Of a DNA stretch of 64,000 nt, positions 17,761-25,721 are shown in pieces. The DNA comes from Verrucomicrobiaceae bacterium. GTDB taxonomy: Bacteria > Verrucomicrobiota > Verrucomicrobiia > Verrucomicrobiales > Verrucomicrobiaceae. The stretch spans positions 434,001 through 498,000 of the forward strand of contig JACKQF010000003.1 of assembly GCA_024232965.1 (NCBI GenBank), written 5' to 3'. Below the pieces are notes generated by a model. It did not search any database, had not been told where the DNA came from, and saw only the letters and a list, made by a program, of their open reading frames with translations. Position 1 is the first letter of the stretch. Each line of letters starts with the position of its first letter. The position numbers and the translations under genes are program-made.

Positions 17761-20225
17761 TACTTCTTCTCGATCTCGATACTCTTGAGGCGGAACAGTG
17801 TCTCGTTTGGGGGCACGTGGCGGGCTTCGATGCGGAGTTTGAAGGTGCCGGGGGCGGCGATGTTTACGGTGCCGACCGTAAAGGCTTTGAAGTCGCGGGC
17901 GCTGTCGGTCTTGACTGCTTTGGTGACGATTTTTTGGTCGCCGATGGTGACTTCATAGGTGCCTTCTTGATCTGACTCGGAGGACTGAAGGACGCTGATC
18001 TCGTAGCTGCCAGGTGCTTGGAAGCGAAGCATCCAGGAGGCGGAGTCGCCATCGTTGAGCCAGTTCACGAGGAGGCCGCTGACGACGTTTAGAGCGCTGC
18101 CTGGAGTCAGATCTGCCGCCTCGGGCGTGAGGGTGGCTTTGTCTGGGACTGGCACCACTTTGGCGAGGCGATCTTGGATGTTCTTGCTGATGGCGGCTGC
18201 CTCACGCTGGCGTTTCGGCTCGCTGATCCCAAGGGCATCAAAGAAACTGGCGGCATCTGGATGGATGACTCGGCTCAGGGTTGCGAGCGCTTCGCTTTTT
18301 TCGCGGGTGTCCTTGGCTGCCTCATACATCTTGCGGGCATTGAGAAAGCGATCCTCTTCCGAAAGGGTGCCGGGGCGGCCGATTAGGTTACGCGCGGCCA
18401 TGAGGATGAGCAGGCGGGAGCCGGGCTCCGTCTCCGCAGGCAGGCGTGCGGCCAAGGTGGGGAGGGGAGCGACGTTGGGCCATTGCGCCAATGAATTGAG
18501 GGCTGCATTACGCAGGGCGACACTTGGATCCTTGATCGCTGCCGTCATTTCGGCCAATGCCTCGGGGCTTCCCGATTGGCTGAGCACCCTCAGCAGCAGG
18601 GCGCGTTTTTGTTCGCTGGCGAGCTTGCTGCGGTAAGCCACGAGTACCGGGCCAACAGCTTTCGCGGGGTTGTCGGCGGAGGTGATGCTGGAAACCAGGG
18701 CTTGCTCCGCAAACGGGGCTTCTGATTCTCCTACGTCGTCCAGGCGATCGACAAGATCGGTGACTTTGTCTGCTGGAGTGATGATTCCTAGTGCGGTCCA
18801 GGCGGCTTTGCGGACTTCCAAGGACTTGTCTTGGGCGTGTGCGAGGACGATCGGAAAGGCCGGGCGATAGGTTCGCATTCCGATGACCTTCAGCAAGTTA
18901 ACGCGGGCAAAGAGATCTTGAGCTTTGTCCAACTGATCGACGATCATTTTGTCGACGTAGTCACCACCGACAACCTTCGCCAAAGCGGTTGCGGCACCAG
19001 CGGACGACTGGCGATTTTCGAGGAAGTCAAAGAGCAGTCGCATATCGACGTCAGAGGCTTCCGGTTTGTCGTCAGTGACGAGGTCAGTGAATCGGCGTTG
19101 GCGATCTGCTTCTCCCTTTTTGCGAACGTATTGCATGGCTCCAAACCCGAGCACGGCGATGGTAAGCGCAGGAATGGTGATGTAGGCCCACGAGGGAAGG
19201 CCAGATTTTTGAGGAGGACGAACGGGGCGCGGCAGGGGAGCCGTGCGGCCTGCGGCACGTAGAGTTGGCGAACCCGCCGGGGCTGCTGCGGCAACGACCT
19301 TACCGGTGTCCCCGATCAGTCCAGTTGGGGCGAGGCTCTTCTTGATTTTGGGTGCTTCATCGACGGCGACAGCGACGGCGGTGGCCACCTCCACGCCCGG
19401 AAGGCGTTTGGTGCGATACGCCTCGAGTGCTTCTGCGCAGGAACTGGGGCGATCATCGGGCAATCGGTTTTGCAACCAACCGACCCATTGATGAATGAAA
19501 GCCGGAAGGTCTGGGCGCAGTTCTTCGAGCGGCACCATTTTGTGATAAAGATGCGCCGTCATCACCTGCGGGGATGTGTCGCCCTGGAAAGGATACTGCT
19601 GGGTCAGGGCATAATAAAAGATCGCGCCCATCGCGTAGAGATCGGTGCGGACATCGACGGGGGCGCGCTCGAATTGTTCGGGGGCCATGAAGTGGATGGA
19701 CCCGAGGATGCTGTCCTGGTTTTCTGTGCTCTGTTGCGCCTGAAGTGCGCCCGTTGCCAGTCCAAAGTCGAGGATCTTCACCTGGAAAGTTCCGCTGGCA
19801 TGCCAGGTGATCATGAGGTTCTGCGGCTTCAGATCCAAGTGGATGAGGCCCGCACTGTGGGCGGCGATCATCCCTTCCAGAGTCTGTTTGACTAGCGATC
19901 CAAAGTCTCGCTCGGTAAGAGCTCCACGTCCGATGATGTCATCCAGAGTTTCTCCCTTCACCAATTCCATGACGATGAAGGCACCCTCTTCATCGACGCC
20001 GACGTCATAGACACTGACAATGTTGGGATGCTGGAGCGTGGATAGCGTCCGGGCTTCCCTCACCAATTCATCAATGGCTGCCTGTGCTGCCTGTGCTGCC
20101 TGTCCAGTGCCGGGCTTGATGCGTTTGAGGGCGACCTCGCGTCCGAGATTTCCATCCCAGGCACGGAGGACGGAGCCGCGGCCACCTTCAGCGATTGGGG
20201 CCAGCACTTGGTATCGGGAATTCAT
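17760..20225 (-). CDS. Membrane Ser/Thr protein kinase with HEAT-like repeats and C-terminal sensor domain
   Basis: The start ATG at 20225 gives 821 residues beginning MNSRYQVLAPIAEGG; the frame extends 40 codons upstream without conserved sequence. The kinase domain (about 5-270) has the P-loop AEGGRGSV, the VALKRI lysine, the catalytic loop HLDLKPQN and DFGLA. The usual HRD arginine is leucine, so this is a non-RD kinase. A transmembrane helix (SWAYITIPALTIAVLGFGAM) is near residue 375. The outer part contains HEAT-like helical repeats (about 420-680) and a final beta-sandwich domain (about 730-821, WMLRFQAPGSYEISVLQ). It resembles planctomycete/verrucomicrobial signalling kinases; the external domain probably senses a ligand. 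A run QAAQAAQAA is encoded by a 9-bp tandem repeat. Confidence 0.9.
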   Translation of the reverse strand: MNSRYQVLAPIAEGGRGSVLRAWDGNLGREVALKRIKPGTGQAAQAAQAAIDELVREARTLSTLQHPNIVSVYDVGVDEEGAFIVMELVKGETLDDIIGRGALTERDFGSLVKQTLEGMIAAHSAGLIHLDLKPQNLMITWHASGTFQVKILDFGLATGALQAQQSTENQDSILGSIHFMAPEQFERAPVDVRTDLYAMGAIFYYALTQQYPFQGDTSPQVMTAHLYHKMVPLEELRPDLPAFIHQWVGWLQNRLPDDRPSSCAEALEAYRTKRLPGVEVATAVAVAVDEAPKIKKSLAPTGLIGDTGKVVAAAAPAGSPTLRAAGRTAPLPRPVRPPQKSGLPSWAYITIPALTIAVLGFGAMQYVRKKGEADRQRRFTDLVTDDKPEASDVDMRLLFDFLENRQSSAGAATALAKVVGGDYVDKMIVDQLDKAQDLFARVNLLKVIGMRTYRPAFPIVLAHAQDKSLEVRKAAWTALGIITPADKVTDLVDRLDDVGESEAPFAEQALVSSITSADNPAKAVGPVLVAYRSKLASEQKRALLLRVLSQSGSPEALAEMTAAIKDPSVALRNAALNSLAQWPNVAPLPTLAARLPAETEPGSRLLILMAARNLIGRPGTLSEEDRFLNARKMYEAAKDTREKSEALATLSRVIHPDAASFFDALGISEPKRQREAAAISKNIQDRLAKVVPVPDKATLTPEAADLTPGSALNVVSGLLVNWLNDGDSASWMLRFQAPGSYEISVLQSSESDQEGTYEVTIGDQKIVTKAVKTDSARDFKAFTVGTVNIAAPGTFKLRIEARHVPPNETLFRLKSIEIEKK
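20077..20103. repeat. 9-bp tandem repeat, three units, inside the kinase gene
   Basis: The unit GCTGCCTGT is present three times without mismatch. It is in frame and encodes an Ala/Gln-rich segment between the ATP-binding lysine and the C-helix region of the kinase. Repeat number could vary between strains without breaking the frame. Confidence 0.8.
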
Positions 20226-20251
20226 GAGCGGGGAAATGGATGCTAAGGGGC

Positions 20252-20290
20252 AGAAGAAAAACGGACCGGCGTTTTCAAGCGCCGGTCCGT
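20252..20290 (-). terminator. Intrinsic terminator after the cyclophilin gene
   Basis: On the minus strand an 11-bp perfect stem (20280-20290 with 20261-20271; arm ACGGACCGGCG) and an 8-nt loop are followed by a T-rich tract. It lies 48 nt after the cyclophilin stop codon and ends only about 27 nt before the kinase start. The kinase therefore depends on read-through or on a promoter overlapping this element. Confidence 0.85.
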
Positions 20291-20338
20291 TGGGAGAGTT
20301 GATGAGGTGCGATCCGCACCCTGGTTCCAAGGGCCGGA

Positions 20339-21241
20339 TTACCAAATGCGCTCGAGAAAGCGCTCAAAGGGGCCTTTTGCGGAACTTGGCTTGGTGAACT
20401 TGCGTCCGTCGCCCGCATTGCGGGTGACGACCAGCGGCCCTTTGTGGTCAATGACGCGGATGGACTTGACCTCCAGGCGCTCAAGCGGGCAGTCGTTGCT
20501 GTCAGCAGGCATGTGGGAAAGTTGCTCTAGGACTTCGAGGCCGGAGACGACCTGACCGAAAACGGTGTACTGGCCATCAAGAGCGGACATGTTGCCCAGA
20601 ACAAAATAGAACTGGGAACCATTGGAGCGGCGTTCTGGATTCACTTTGTCACCGCGACGTGCCATTGCGACGGCACCAAGTTTGTGAGGTAGTTTGATCT
20701 CCGCAGGGACGGATTTTTCTTCGCCACCTGTGCCCCAGCGATCGCGCGCGCTGTCGTCAGCGGTGAGAGGATCGCCCGTCTGGACCAAGTAGTTGTCGAT
20801 GGTGCGGTGGATGGCGAGGCCGTTGTAGAGGCCGCTATCGCAATTGTTGATGAAATTATCAACGGTCTGTGGTGCTGCGTTGGACTTTAGCTCAAACATC
20901 ACCGTTTCAGTGCCACCACCGAATTTGATGTCCATGACAGCGAGCTTGTGCATGTCTTCCTTACCCCAGACGGACGGGTCCGATGGGTTAGGAGTGGCGG
21001 AGACCGTCGAACCTTTAGCCTTGGGCTTGTTCATGGAGACTCCAGCGCTAGCGGCGGCTTCTTCGGCTTTTTTCTGGGCCTCCGCGGCAAGCTCTGGAGA
21101 GAGTTCCTTGGCGGCCTCAAGGGCTGCAGCTGCCGCCTCTTTGGTCATCGGGAGAGCCTTCGGCACATCAGCTTCCTGGGCGTGAATGATTCCGGCAGAA
21201 AGGCAAAAGGCGATCAGCAGGGAAAGACGTGGGAACTTCAT
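20339..21241 (-). CDS. Exported cyclophilin-type peptidyl-prolyl isomerase
   Basis: The 300-residue protein has a Sec signal peptide (LSLLIAFCLSAGIIHAQ) and an Ala/Glu-rich helical stretch (about 30-75). The cyclophilin domain follows (about 95-270) with family segments NGLAIHRTIDNYLVQTGDP (catalytic Arg) and RRSNGSQFYFVLGNMSALDG. It catalyses cis-trans isomerisation of X-Pro bonds, here probably in the periplasm. It is last in a same-strand run of envelope and housekeeping genes and is followed by a strong terminator. Confidence 0.92.
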   Translation of the reverse strand: MKFPRLSLLIAFCLSAGIIHAQEADVPKALPMTKEAAAAALEAAKELSPELAAEAQKKAEEAAASAGVSMNKPKAKGSTVSATPNPSDPSVWGKEDMHKLAVMDIKFGGGTETVMFELKSNAAPQTVDNFINNCDSGLYNGLAIHRTIDNYLVQTGDPLTADDSARDRWGTGGEEKSVPAEIKLPHKLGAVAMARRGDKVNPERRSNGSQFYFVLGNMSALDGQYTVFGQVVSGLEVLEQLSHMPADSNDCPLERLEVKSIRVIDHKGPLVVTRNAGDGRKFTKPSSAKGPFERFLERIW

Positions 21242-21289
21242 AGGCGGGAGGGGTGGGATTTGAGAGGGCGGAGGTGGGAAAACGAGGTC

Positions 21290-21607
21290 TTAGCGCAAAG
21301 CTGGGGCCACAGTCGTCGGTGGTGGCGGTGCTGCTGGAGCGGGCGTTGGGACGGTCGGTGGCGTCGGATCGATCATCGCGGGCACTGCTGGCGCGGGGCT
21401 GGCGGCCATCCCTGCGTTTATGTTGGGGACGACGCGAGTCGGTGTGCCGCGGCTCTTGCGGGGTTTCAGTCCCCACTGCACGTCGAGACGGTCCAGTTCT
21501 TCTACCGTCGGATTGCGTGCATCAATGGGCCCTGAGGACTCGCAAGACGACAGCGATACCAGCGCGAGAGCGCCGAAGGCGATAGGTAGAAGGTGGCGGA
21601 CGTTCAT
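21290..21607 (-). CDS. Small proline-rich lipoprotein
   Basis: The start ATG at 21607 overlaps the preceding ygfZ stop in an ATGA arrangement, which supports it over an ATG three codons upstream. The 105-residue product has a lipoprotein signal with lipobox LSSC (ALALVSLSSCESSG). The mature part is about 80 residues with a Pro/Ala-rich tail (PTPAPAAPPPPTTVAP) and no recognisable domain. It is probably anchored in a membrane with a flexible tail. Function unknown. Confidence 0.75.
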   Translation of the reverse strand: MNVRHLLPIAFGALALVSLSSCESSGPIDARNPTVEELDRLDVQWGLKPRKSRGTPTRVVPNINAGMAASPAPAVPAMIDPTPPTVPTPAPAAPPPPTTVAPALR

Positions 21608-22488
21608 TTTCGGCAATGGGCAGTGATTTGAATAAGTGAATCGATTTTAGGCATGTCCGGCCCGACAAGCAACACCGAATCCACTTCGGCGGCTCCAAGT
21701 TTCACATATGCGAGTCCGGTGCAACCTCCCTCGCCGGGACTTCCGGTGACGCTGGTGACGACGCCGATGGCTTTGGTAGGGGCGTTTTCGCCCGCTAAAA
21801 AGAGGTGATCGCCGCCGCAGATCTCGGTGTTGGGATCGCTGGCACGCCACTGGACGAGTTCGCGCGGCATTTTTCCTGTGGTGCGAATGCGGGACAGGAC
21901 CTCCTGGCCGATGTAGCAGCCTTTGGCAAAATCCATCGCATGGGTTTCCAATCCAGCCTCGGGTGGGAAGGCTTCGAGGTTTAGCTCGTTCGGGTAACGT
22001 GGAATGCCGCGCTGGATTCGCAGGGCCTCGACCTCTACGTCGGAAAGCAGCGGCAGAGCGCTGACGTTTTCCGGCAAAGCGGCACCGGTTGGCCGCCACA
22101 AGTCCCAGCCGGGTTGGCCATACCGTGTGGAGGCGATGCCTCCCTCGAGGGCGTCGGTGTCGATGGCGTGACAGATCTGCCAGTCCTCGGTGATGTCTTC
22201 TAAAACTGCGTCATCGGCGATGATGTAGCGCTCCAGTCGCGCTCCCAGATTCTCACGCAGATCGGGTTCCGCATCCAAGAGCAGGCTTTGGCCATCGGGA
22301 TCCGCGTGGATGACCAGATCGCCGCAGATTCGGCCTTTGATGTCTGTGACCATCGCGTAAACAGCTTGTGAGGCTGTGGCACGACGAACGTCGTTGGTGA
22401 CCTGACCATTTAAGTAACGGACGCGGTCGCCGCCGCTGAGCCGCCACTTGGCACGGTTCGAGAGATCAATGCGGGCGGCCGTACTCAT
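21604..22488 (-). CDS. ygfZ: YgfZ/GcvT-like folate-binding protein
   Basis: The 294-residue protein carries the YgfZ signature with invariant cysteine, KGCYIGQEVLSRIRTTGK, and the N-terminal pattern RYLNGQVTNDVR. YgfZ binds tetrahydrofolate and supports assembly or repair of certain Fe-S enzymes, such as MiaB, in the cytoplasm. It overlaps the upstream dehydrogenase gene by 4 nt (ATGA) and the downstream lipoprotein gene in the same way. Length is close to the usual 300-330 residues. Confidence 0.9.
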   Translation of the reverse strand: MSTAARIDLSNRAKWRLSGGDRVRYLNGQVTNDVRRATASQAVYAMVTDIKGRICGDLVIHADPDGQSLLLDAEPDLRENLGARLERYIIADDAVLEDITEDWQICHAIDTDALEGGIASTRYGQPGWDLWRPTGAALPENVSALPLLSDVEVEALRIQRGIPRYPNELNLEAFPPEAGLETHAMDFAKGCYIGQEVLSRIRTTGKMPRELVQWRASDPNTEICGGDHLFLAGENAPTKAIGVVTSVTGSPGEGGCTGLAYVKLGAAEVDSVLLVGPDMPKIDSLIQITAHCRK

Positions 22489-23360
22489 GCTTTTGGGGTC
22501 ATTTGGGTGACGTAATCTCCGATGACCGAGAAATCGAGATCGCCCTTACCTGCAATGACCCCCTGGCGCATCGCATCGGCAGTGCACTCGAGGGCTGGCG
22601 CATCTACGCCTGCCTGAGCGGCCAGTGCGCGGGCAAAGTCTGCGTCTTTTAGCATGTTGCGAAGCGAGAAGTGAGCCTCGTAATTGCCTGACATCACGGT
22701 CGGGAGTTTCATCCCGATGAGTGGCGAAAAATTCGCATTCTGCTGAAGTGCGGTTAGCAGGCTATCGAGAGGTACGCCATGGGCGCGGGTGATCGCCGCG
22801 GCCTCCGCGAGACCCTTCATGATGACGGCAGAGACCAGATTCGTGGCGATCTTGATAACTGATGCGTCACCGATATCCCCGAGTGGCATGATCTGTGCGG
22901 CCGATGCCTCAAGCACAGGACGGGCGCGATCAATCAGAAAATCAGGGCCGCCGATGTAATAGACGAGCTTACCATTTTGCGCCGCCATCTTGCTGCCGGT
23001 GAAGGGCGCATCAAGAAATGCTGCATCCTTGGAGGCGCAGAGCTTTGCGGCCTCGCGAGTTGCCTCTGGGCTGACGGTGGCGTGATTCATGACGATGTGA
23101 CCGTGGCCAAGTGCGGGCAGCATGTCTTGGATTGCCTCCAGCAGAGCCGCGTCATTGCGCACAAAGATCTGGATGATCTTGGCATATTCCGCCACTTCGC
23201 GTGGGGAGGAAAGAAAGTTGGGCTCGGGGTGGGCGGAGCGACTCCAGACATAAACATCGTGCCCGGCTTTGCGCAAATTTTCAGCAACACGGCTGCCGAT
23301 GATGCCCAGTCCCAGGACGCCGACGGAGAGTTTTTTCGATGGGGAAGAAGTGGCTGACAT
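22485..23360 (-). CDS. Beta-hydroxyacid dehydrogenase family NAD(P) oxidoreductase
   Basis: The ATG at 23360 gives 291 residues; the frame extends 15 codons further without conservation. The Rossmann motif is SVGVLGLGIIGSRVAENL and the substrate-binding motif is FLDAPFTGSKMAAQNG (DxPxxG type). The catalytic lysine is probably in ASVIKIATNLVSAVIMKGLAEA. Family members include 3-hydroxyisobutyrate dehydrogenase, tartronate-semialdehyde reductase and glyoxylate/succinic-semialdehyde reductases. The DAPFTGSK variant hints at the GLYR/GHB-reductase branch, but the substrate is not settled. Confidence 0.87.
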   Translation of the reverse strand: MSATSSPSKKLSVGVLGLGIIGSRVAENLRKAGHDVYVWSRSAHPEPNFLSSPREVAEYAKIIQIFVRNDAALLEAIQDMLPALGHGHIVMNHATVSPEATREAAKLCASKDAAFLDAPFTGSKMAAQNGKLVYYIGGPDFLIDRARPVLEASAAQIMPLGDIGDASVIKIATNLVSAVIMKGLAEAAAITRAHGVPLDSLLTALQQNANFSPLIGMKLPTVMSGNYEAHFSLRNMLKDADFARALAAQAGVDAPALECTADAMRQGVIAGKGDLDFSVIGDYVTQMTPKA

Positions 23361-23401
23361 GACTCGCTCATACTGCCCGGCGCGGTCGTCCACGCAAGGG
23401 C

Positions 23402-24502
23402 TCATTCCTTCGGTTGCATGCCTGCAGGCACTTCCGGAGCGGGCAGCGAGGCGTCGATGACTTCAGCTTTTTGGAAAATGAATTGGGTGGGTTTCATGGA
23501 TCGCGCCCTCAGTTCCGCCGTCAGCCGCTGCACAGCCAGAGCGCGGCGCTCGTTTTTTAGGTGAGCTAGCACCTCTTCACGCACTTCCTCAAAGGTGATA
23601 TCGCGCGCCGGTTCATGCCCAATGACCTTGACCAGATGCCAGCCCAGTTTGGTGGCAATGGGAGCGCTGACTTCTCCGATTGGCAGCGCGCGGATGCTGG
23701 TGATGAAGTCCTCCGGCATTCTCTCAGCACTGAACCATCCAAGATCTCCGCTGCGTATCTTGGATCGCGCGTCGTCTGAGAAACGGCTGCACGCATCGTC
23801 GAAAGTGATTTCGCCTGCGACAATGCGATCGTGAATGCTCTGGATCTCAGTGAGCCGATCGGGCTTGTCTTTTTCGTGCCGAGTCAGGTAGAGATGCGAG
23901 GCCTGCCAGCGTTCTGGAACCGCAACAGATTCTTTATTTTCCGAGAACCATTGGCGGGCCGTCTCGTCCGTAATCTCGGCCATCCGTTTGCTGATCTTTT
24001 CTTCGATCCACGCCTGATCATCCAGCGAATCCTGGATGTTTTTGGATAGCAGTGCGGCAGTCATTTGCTGGTTTTGAAGTCGAGGCGCGAAGTTGGCTGG
24101 GTCGGTGAACTGTCGTTTGAGCATGTCTTCCTCCGCCTCGACTGCGGTGATCGGTGTCTTTGCATCCAGGCCGTTCATGATCCGAAAGGCGCGGATCATG
24201 CGGTCATTGATGAGGCGCTCCGCGACCAGCCACCGCGTTTGCTTTTGCGCACTCGCGCTGAGGGCGCCCCATTTTTCACCGCGTGCCCAGAGGTGATCGC
24301 GGATGGCTTCTTCCAGCTCCAAACGCGTGATCGGCGTGCCGTAGACAATGGCTGCATAGGCGTTGGGTCCATCCACGGGCTTGCCCGCGAGGCCGCCGTC
24401 ATCCAGCAATCGCGAAAGGGGGCCATGACAGGCCCTCAGATCGCAAAACAGGTAAAGTCCGACGATCAGATAGACTGCAAAGCGCCAGGGGAACCGCTTC
24501 AT
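23402..24502 (-). CDS. Parvulin-type peptidyl-prolyl isomerase (SurA/PrsA-like)
   Basis: The ATG at 24502 overlaps the upstream ATPase stop (ATGA) and gives 366 residues. An N-terminal hydrophobic segment (FAVYLIVGLYLFCDL) is a signal anchor. A helical chaperone region (about 40-200) with RLINDRMIRAFRI precedes one parvulin domain (about 205-310) with RWQASHLYLTRHEKDK, FDDACSRFSDDARSKIRSGDLGW and LGWHLVKVIGHEPAR. It probably acts in the periplasm in folding of outer membrane or secreted proteins, which suits the rich secretome nearby. Confidence 0.88.
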   Translation of the reverse strand: MKRFPWRFAVYLIVGLYLFCDLRACHGPLSRLLDDGGLAGKPVDGPNAYAAIVYGTPITRLELEEAIRDHLWARGEKWGALSASAQKQTRWLVAERLINDRMIRAFRIMNGLDAKTPITAVEAEEDMLKRQFTDPANFAPRLQNQQMTAALLSKNIQDSLDDQAWIEEKISKRMAEITDETARQWFSENKESVAVPERWQASHLYLTRHEKDKPDRLTEIQSIHDRIVAGEITFDDACSRFSDDARSKIRSGDLGWFSAERMPEDFITSIRALPIGEVSAPIATKLGWHLVKVIGHEPARDITFEEVREEVLAHLKNERRALAVQRLTAELRARSMKPTQFIFQKAEVIDASLPAPEVPAGMQPKE

Positions 24503-25104
24503 TTCTGGGCGCAACCTCGTTCATCGATGATTCGACGCAGCACCGTGAACCCATGGCTGATTTTGGCCAGGAAAGAGGACTGGTGGGGCACTAATTCAAA
24601 GCATGGGTGATTCTGCCAGACCTTGCGCAGTCGGGCGTCCAGTGCTGCGGCCTCGGCCAGGGATTCTTTGCGCGCCGGGTTGCCAGTCTCGATTCCGATG
24701 CCGCCGACGGCAGCACTTTCAAAAAAGATGACGGCGTCGTAGCGCTGCATTTCGGAATCAATGCTGGTGCCCATCGAGGTGAAAAAATCTTCTTCGCCAT
24801 CGGGCCAGTAAGCTGCCCCATCCGCAGTGCCGCGATCACACAAGAGCACGCGACCGGGGTAAAGTGCCCGCTGCACGTCTTCGAGATTCCGCTGCACATG
24901 GAAGATCGCACGCTGGGCTGCCTGTCTCGCATGGGGTTCCTCGCAACGAGGGAAGCCGCCCATGAACATCATCGTCGCTGCCTCCGGCACTAGGATGACA
25001 CTCTCACCGATTTCTCGTCGGAAGAGATCTGCCGCTGTCGTTTTGCCGCCGCCTGGGCCACCCGTTAGAACGATGCGGCAGGTATTGTTTCCGTTTTTAG
25101 CCAT
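24499..25104 (-). CDS. AAA_28-type P-loop ATPase/kinase
   Basis: The ATG at 25104 (MAKNGNNTCRIVLTGGPGGG) gives 201 residues. A Walker A motif GGPGGGKTT is at the N-terminus, a Walker B-like strand VLLCDRGTADGAAYW in the middle, and a switch PEAATMMFMGGFPR follows the P-loop. This pattern matches the AAA_28 group (NadR/thymidylate-kinase-like fold). Members are small-molecule kinases or ATPases of unknown role. It overlaps the following SurA-like gene by 4 nt. Confidence 0.8.
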   Translation of the reverse strand: MAKNGNNTCRIVLTGGPGGGKTTAADLFRREIGESVILVPEAATMMFMGGFPRCEEPHARQAAQRAIFHVQRNLEDVQRALYPGRVLLCDRGTADGAAYWPDGEEDFFTSMGTSIDSEMQRYDAVIFFESAAVGGIGIETGNPARKESLAEAAALDARLRKVWQNHPCFELVPHQSSFLAKISHGFTVLRRIIDERGCAQK

Positions 25105-25134
25105 AAAGAATGCGCGGGCATTCAAGCCTGCGGA

Positions 25135-25656
25135 TTAGCCTTTGAAAATCACAAACTTCCGGCACACGAAGTTTACCAAGAAGGATGTGACGACGAATCC
25201 CAACTGCGCAACTGTTGACGGGAGATGCAAATGGCCGGCAAGCCATTTCACCGCCAGGAGTCCCGGGAAGAATCCGATCGCACCGATGACGGCAAACAGC
25301 AGGAACTCCATGAAGACATGATGTTTTCCTGGCGAGAATACCCAGAGCCGATTCGTGAGGTATGCGGTGATCAGCCCAAACGGGAAGGCCAAGGTGTTGT
25401 TCAGCAGCAAGTTGTGCTCTCGAAGGGCCTCCGTGAGCGGGGCCCCATCGACGAGCATCCCTTTCCCTGCGGGATAGACCCAGATGGAGAGCACTGTCAC
25501 GATTCCCGTGTGGATCAGGGTCGCCGCCACGCCGCAGAGGCCGTACTTGATGAACTGGACGACTGGGTGTGTGTCCCGGGAATTCAGCCGGGCAATGATC
25601 GTCTTGAGGTCGTTTTGTTTGAGAAACTGGAAAAGGGAGGTCAGCAGGGAAGCCAT
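25135..25656 (-). CDS. GtrA family membrane protein
   Basis: The ATG at 25656 gives 173 residues; an upstream start would add 12 unconserved residues. Four membrane segments are visible: VVQFIKYGLCGVAATLIHTG, LNNTLAFPFGLITAYLTNRL, FLLFAVIGAIGFFPGLLAVK and AQLGFVVTSFLVNFVCRKFV. The patterns FxKYGxxG and LTNRLWVF match GtrA, implicated in moving lipid-linked sugars across the membrane or in cell-wall polysaccharide synthesis. A sugar epimerase gene is encoded two genes upstream. Confidence 0.85.
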   Translation of the reverse strand: MASLLTSLFQFLKQNDLKTIIARLNSRDTHPVVQFIKYGLCGVAATLIHTGIVTVLSIWVYPAGKGMLVDGAPLTEALREHNLLLNNTLAFPFGLITAYLTNRLWVFSPGKHHVFMEFLLFAVIGAIGFFPGLLAVKWLAGHLHLPSTVAQLGFVVTSFLVNFVCRKFVIFKG

Positions 25657-25721
25657 GCGCGTCCACCATCCTGCGGACAGCCCCGCGCACAAGTGGAATC
25701 CAGTGGCATTTCTGGCGAAGC

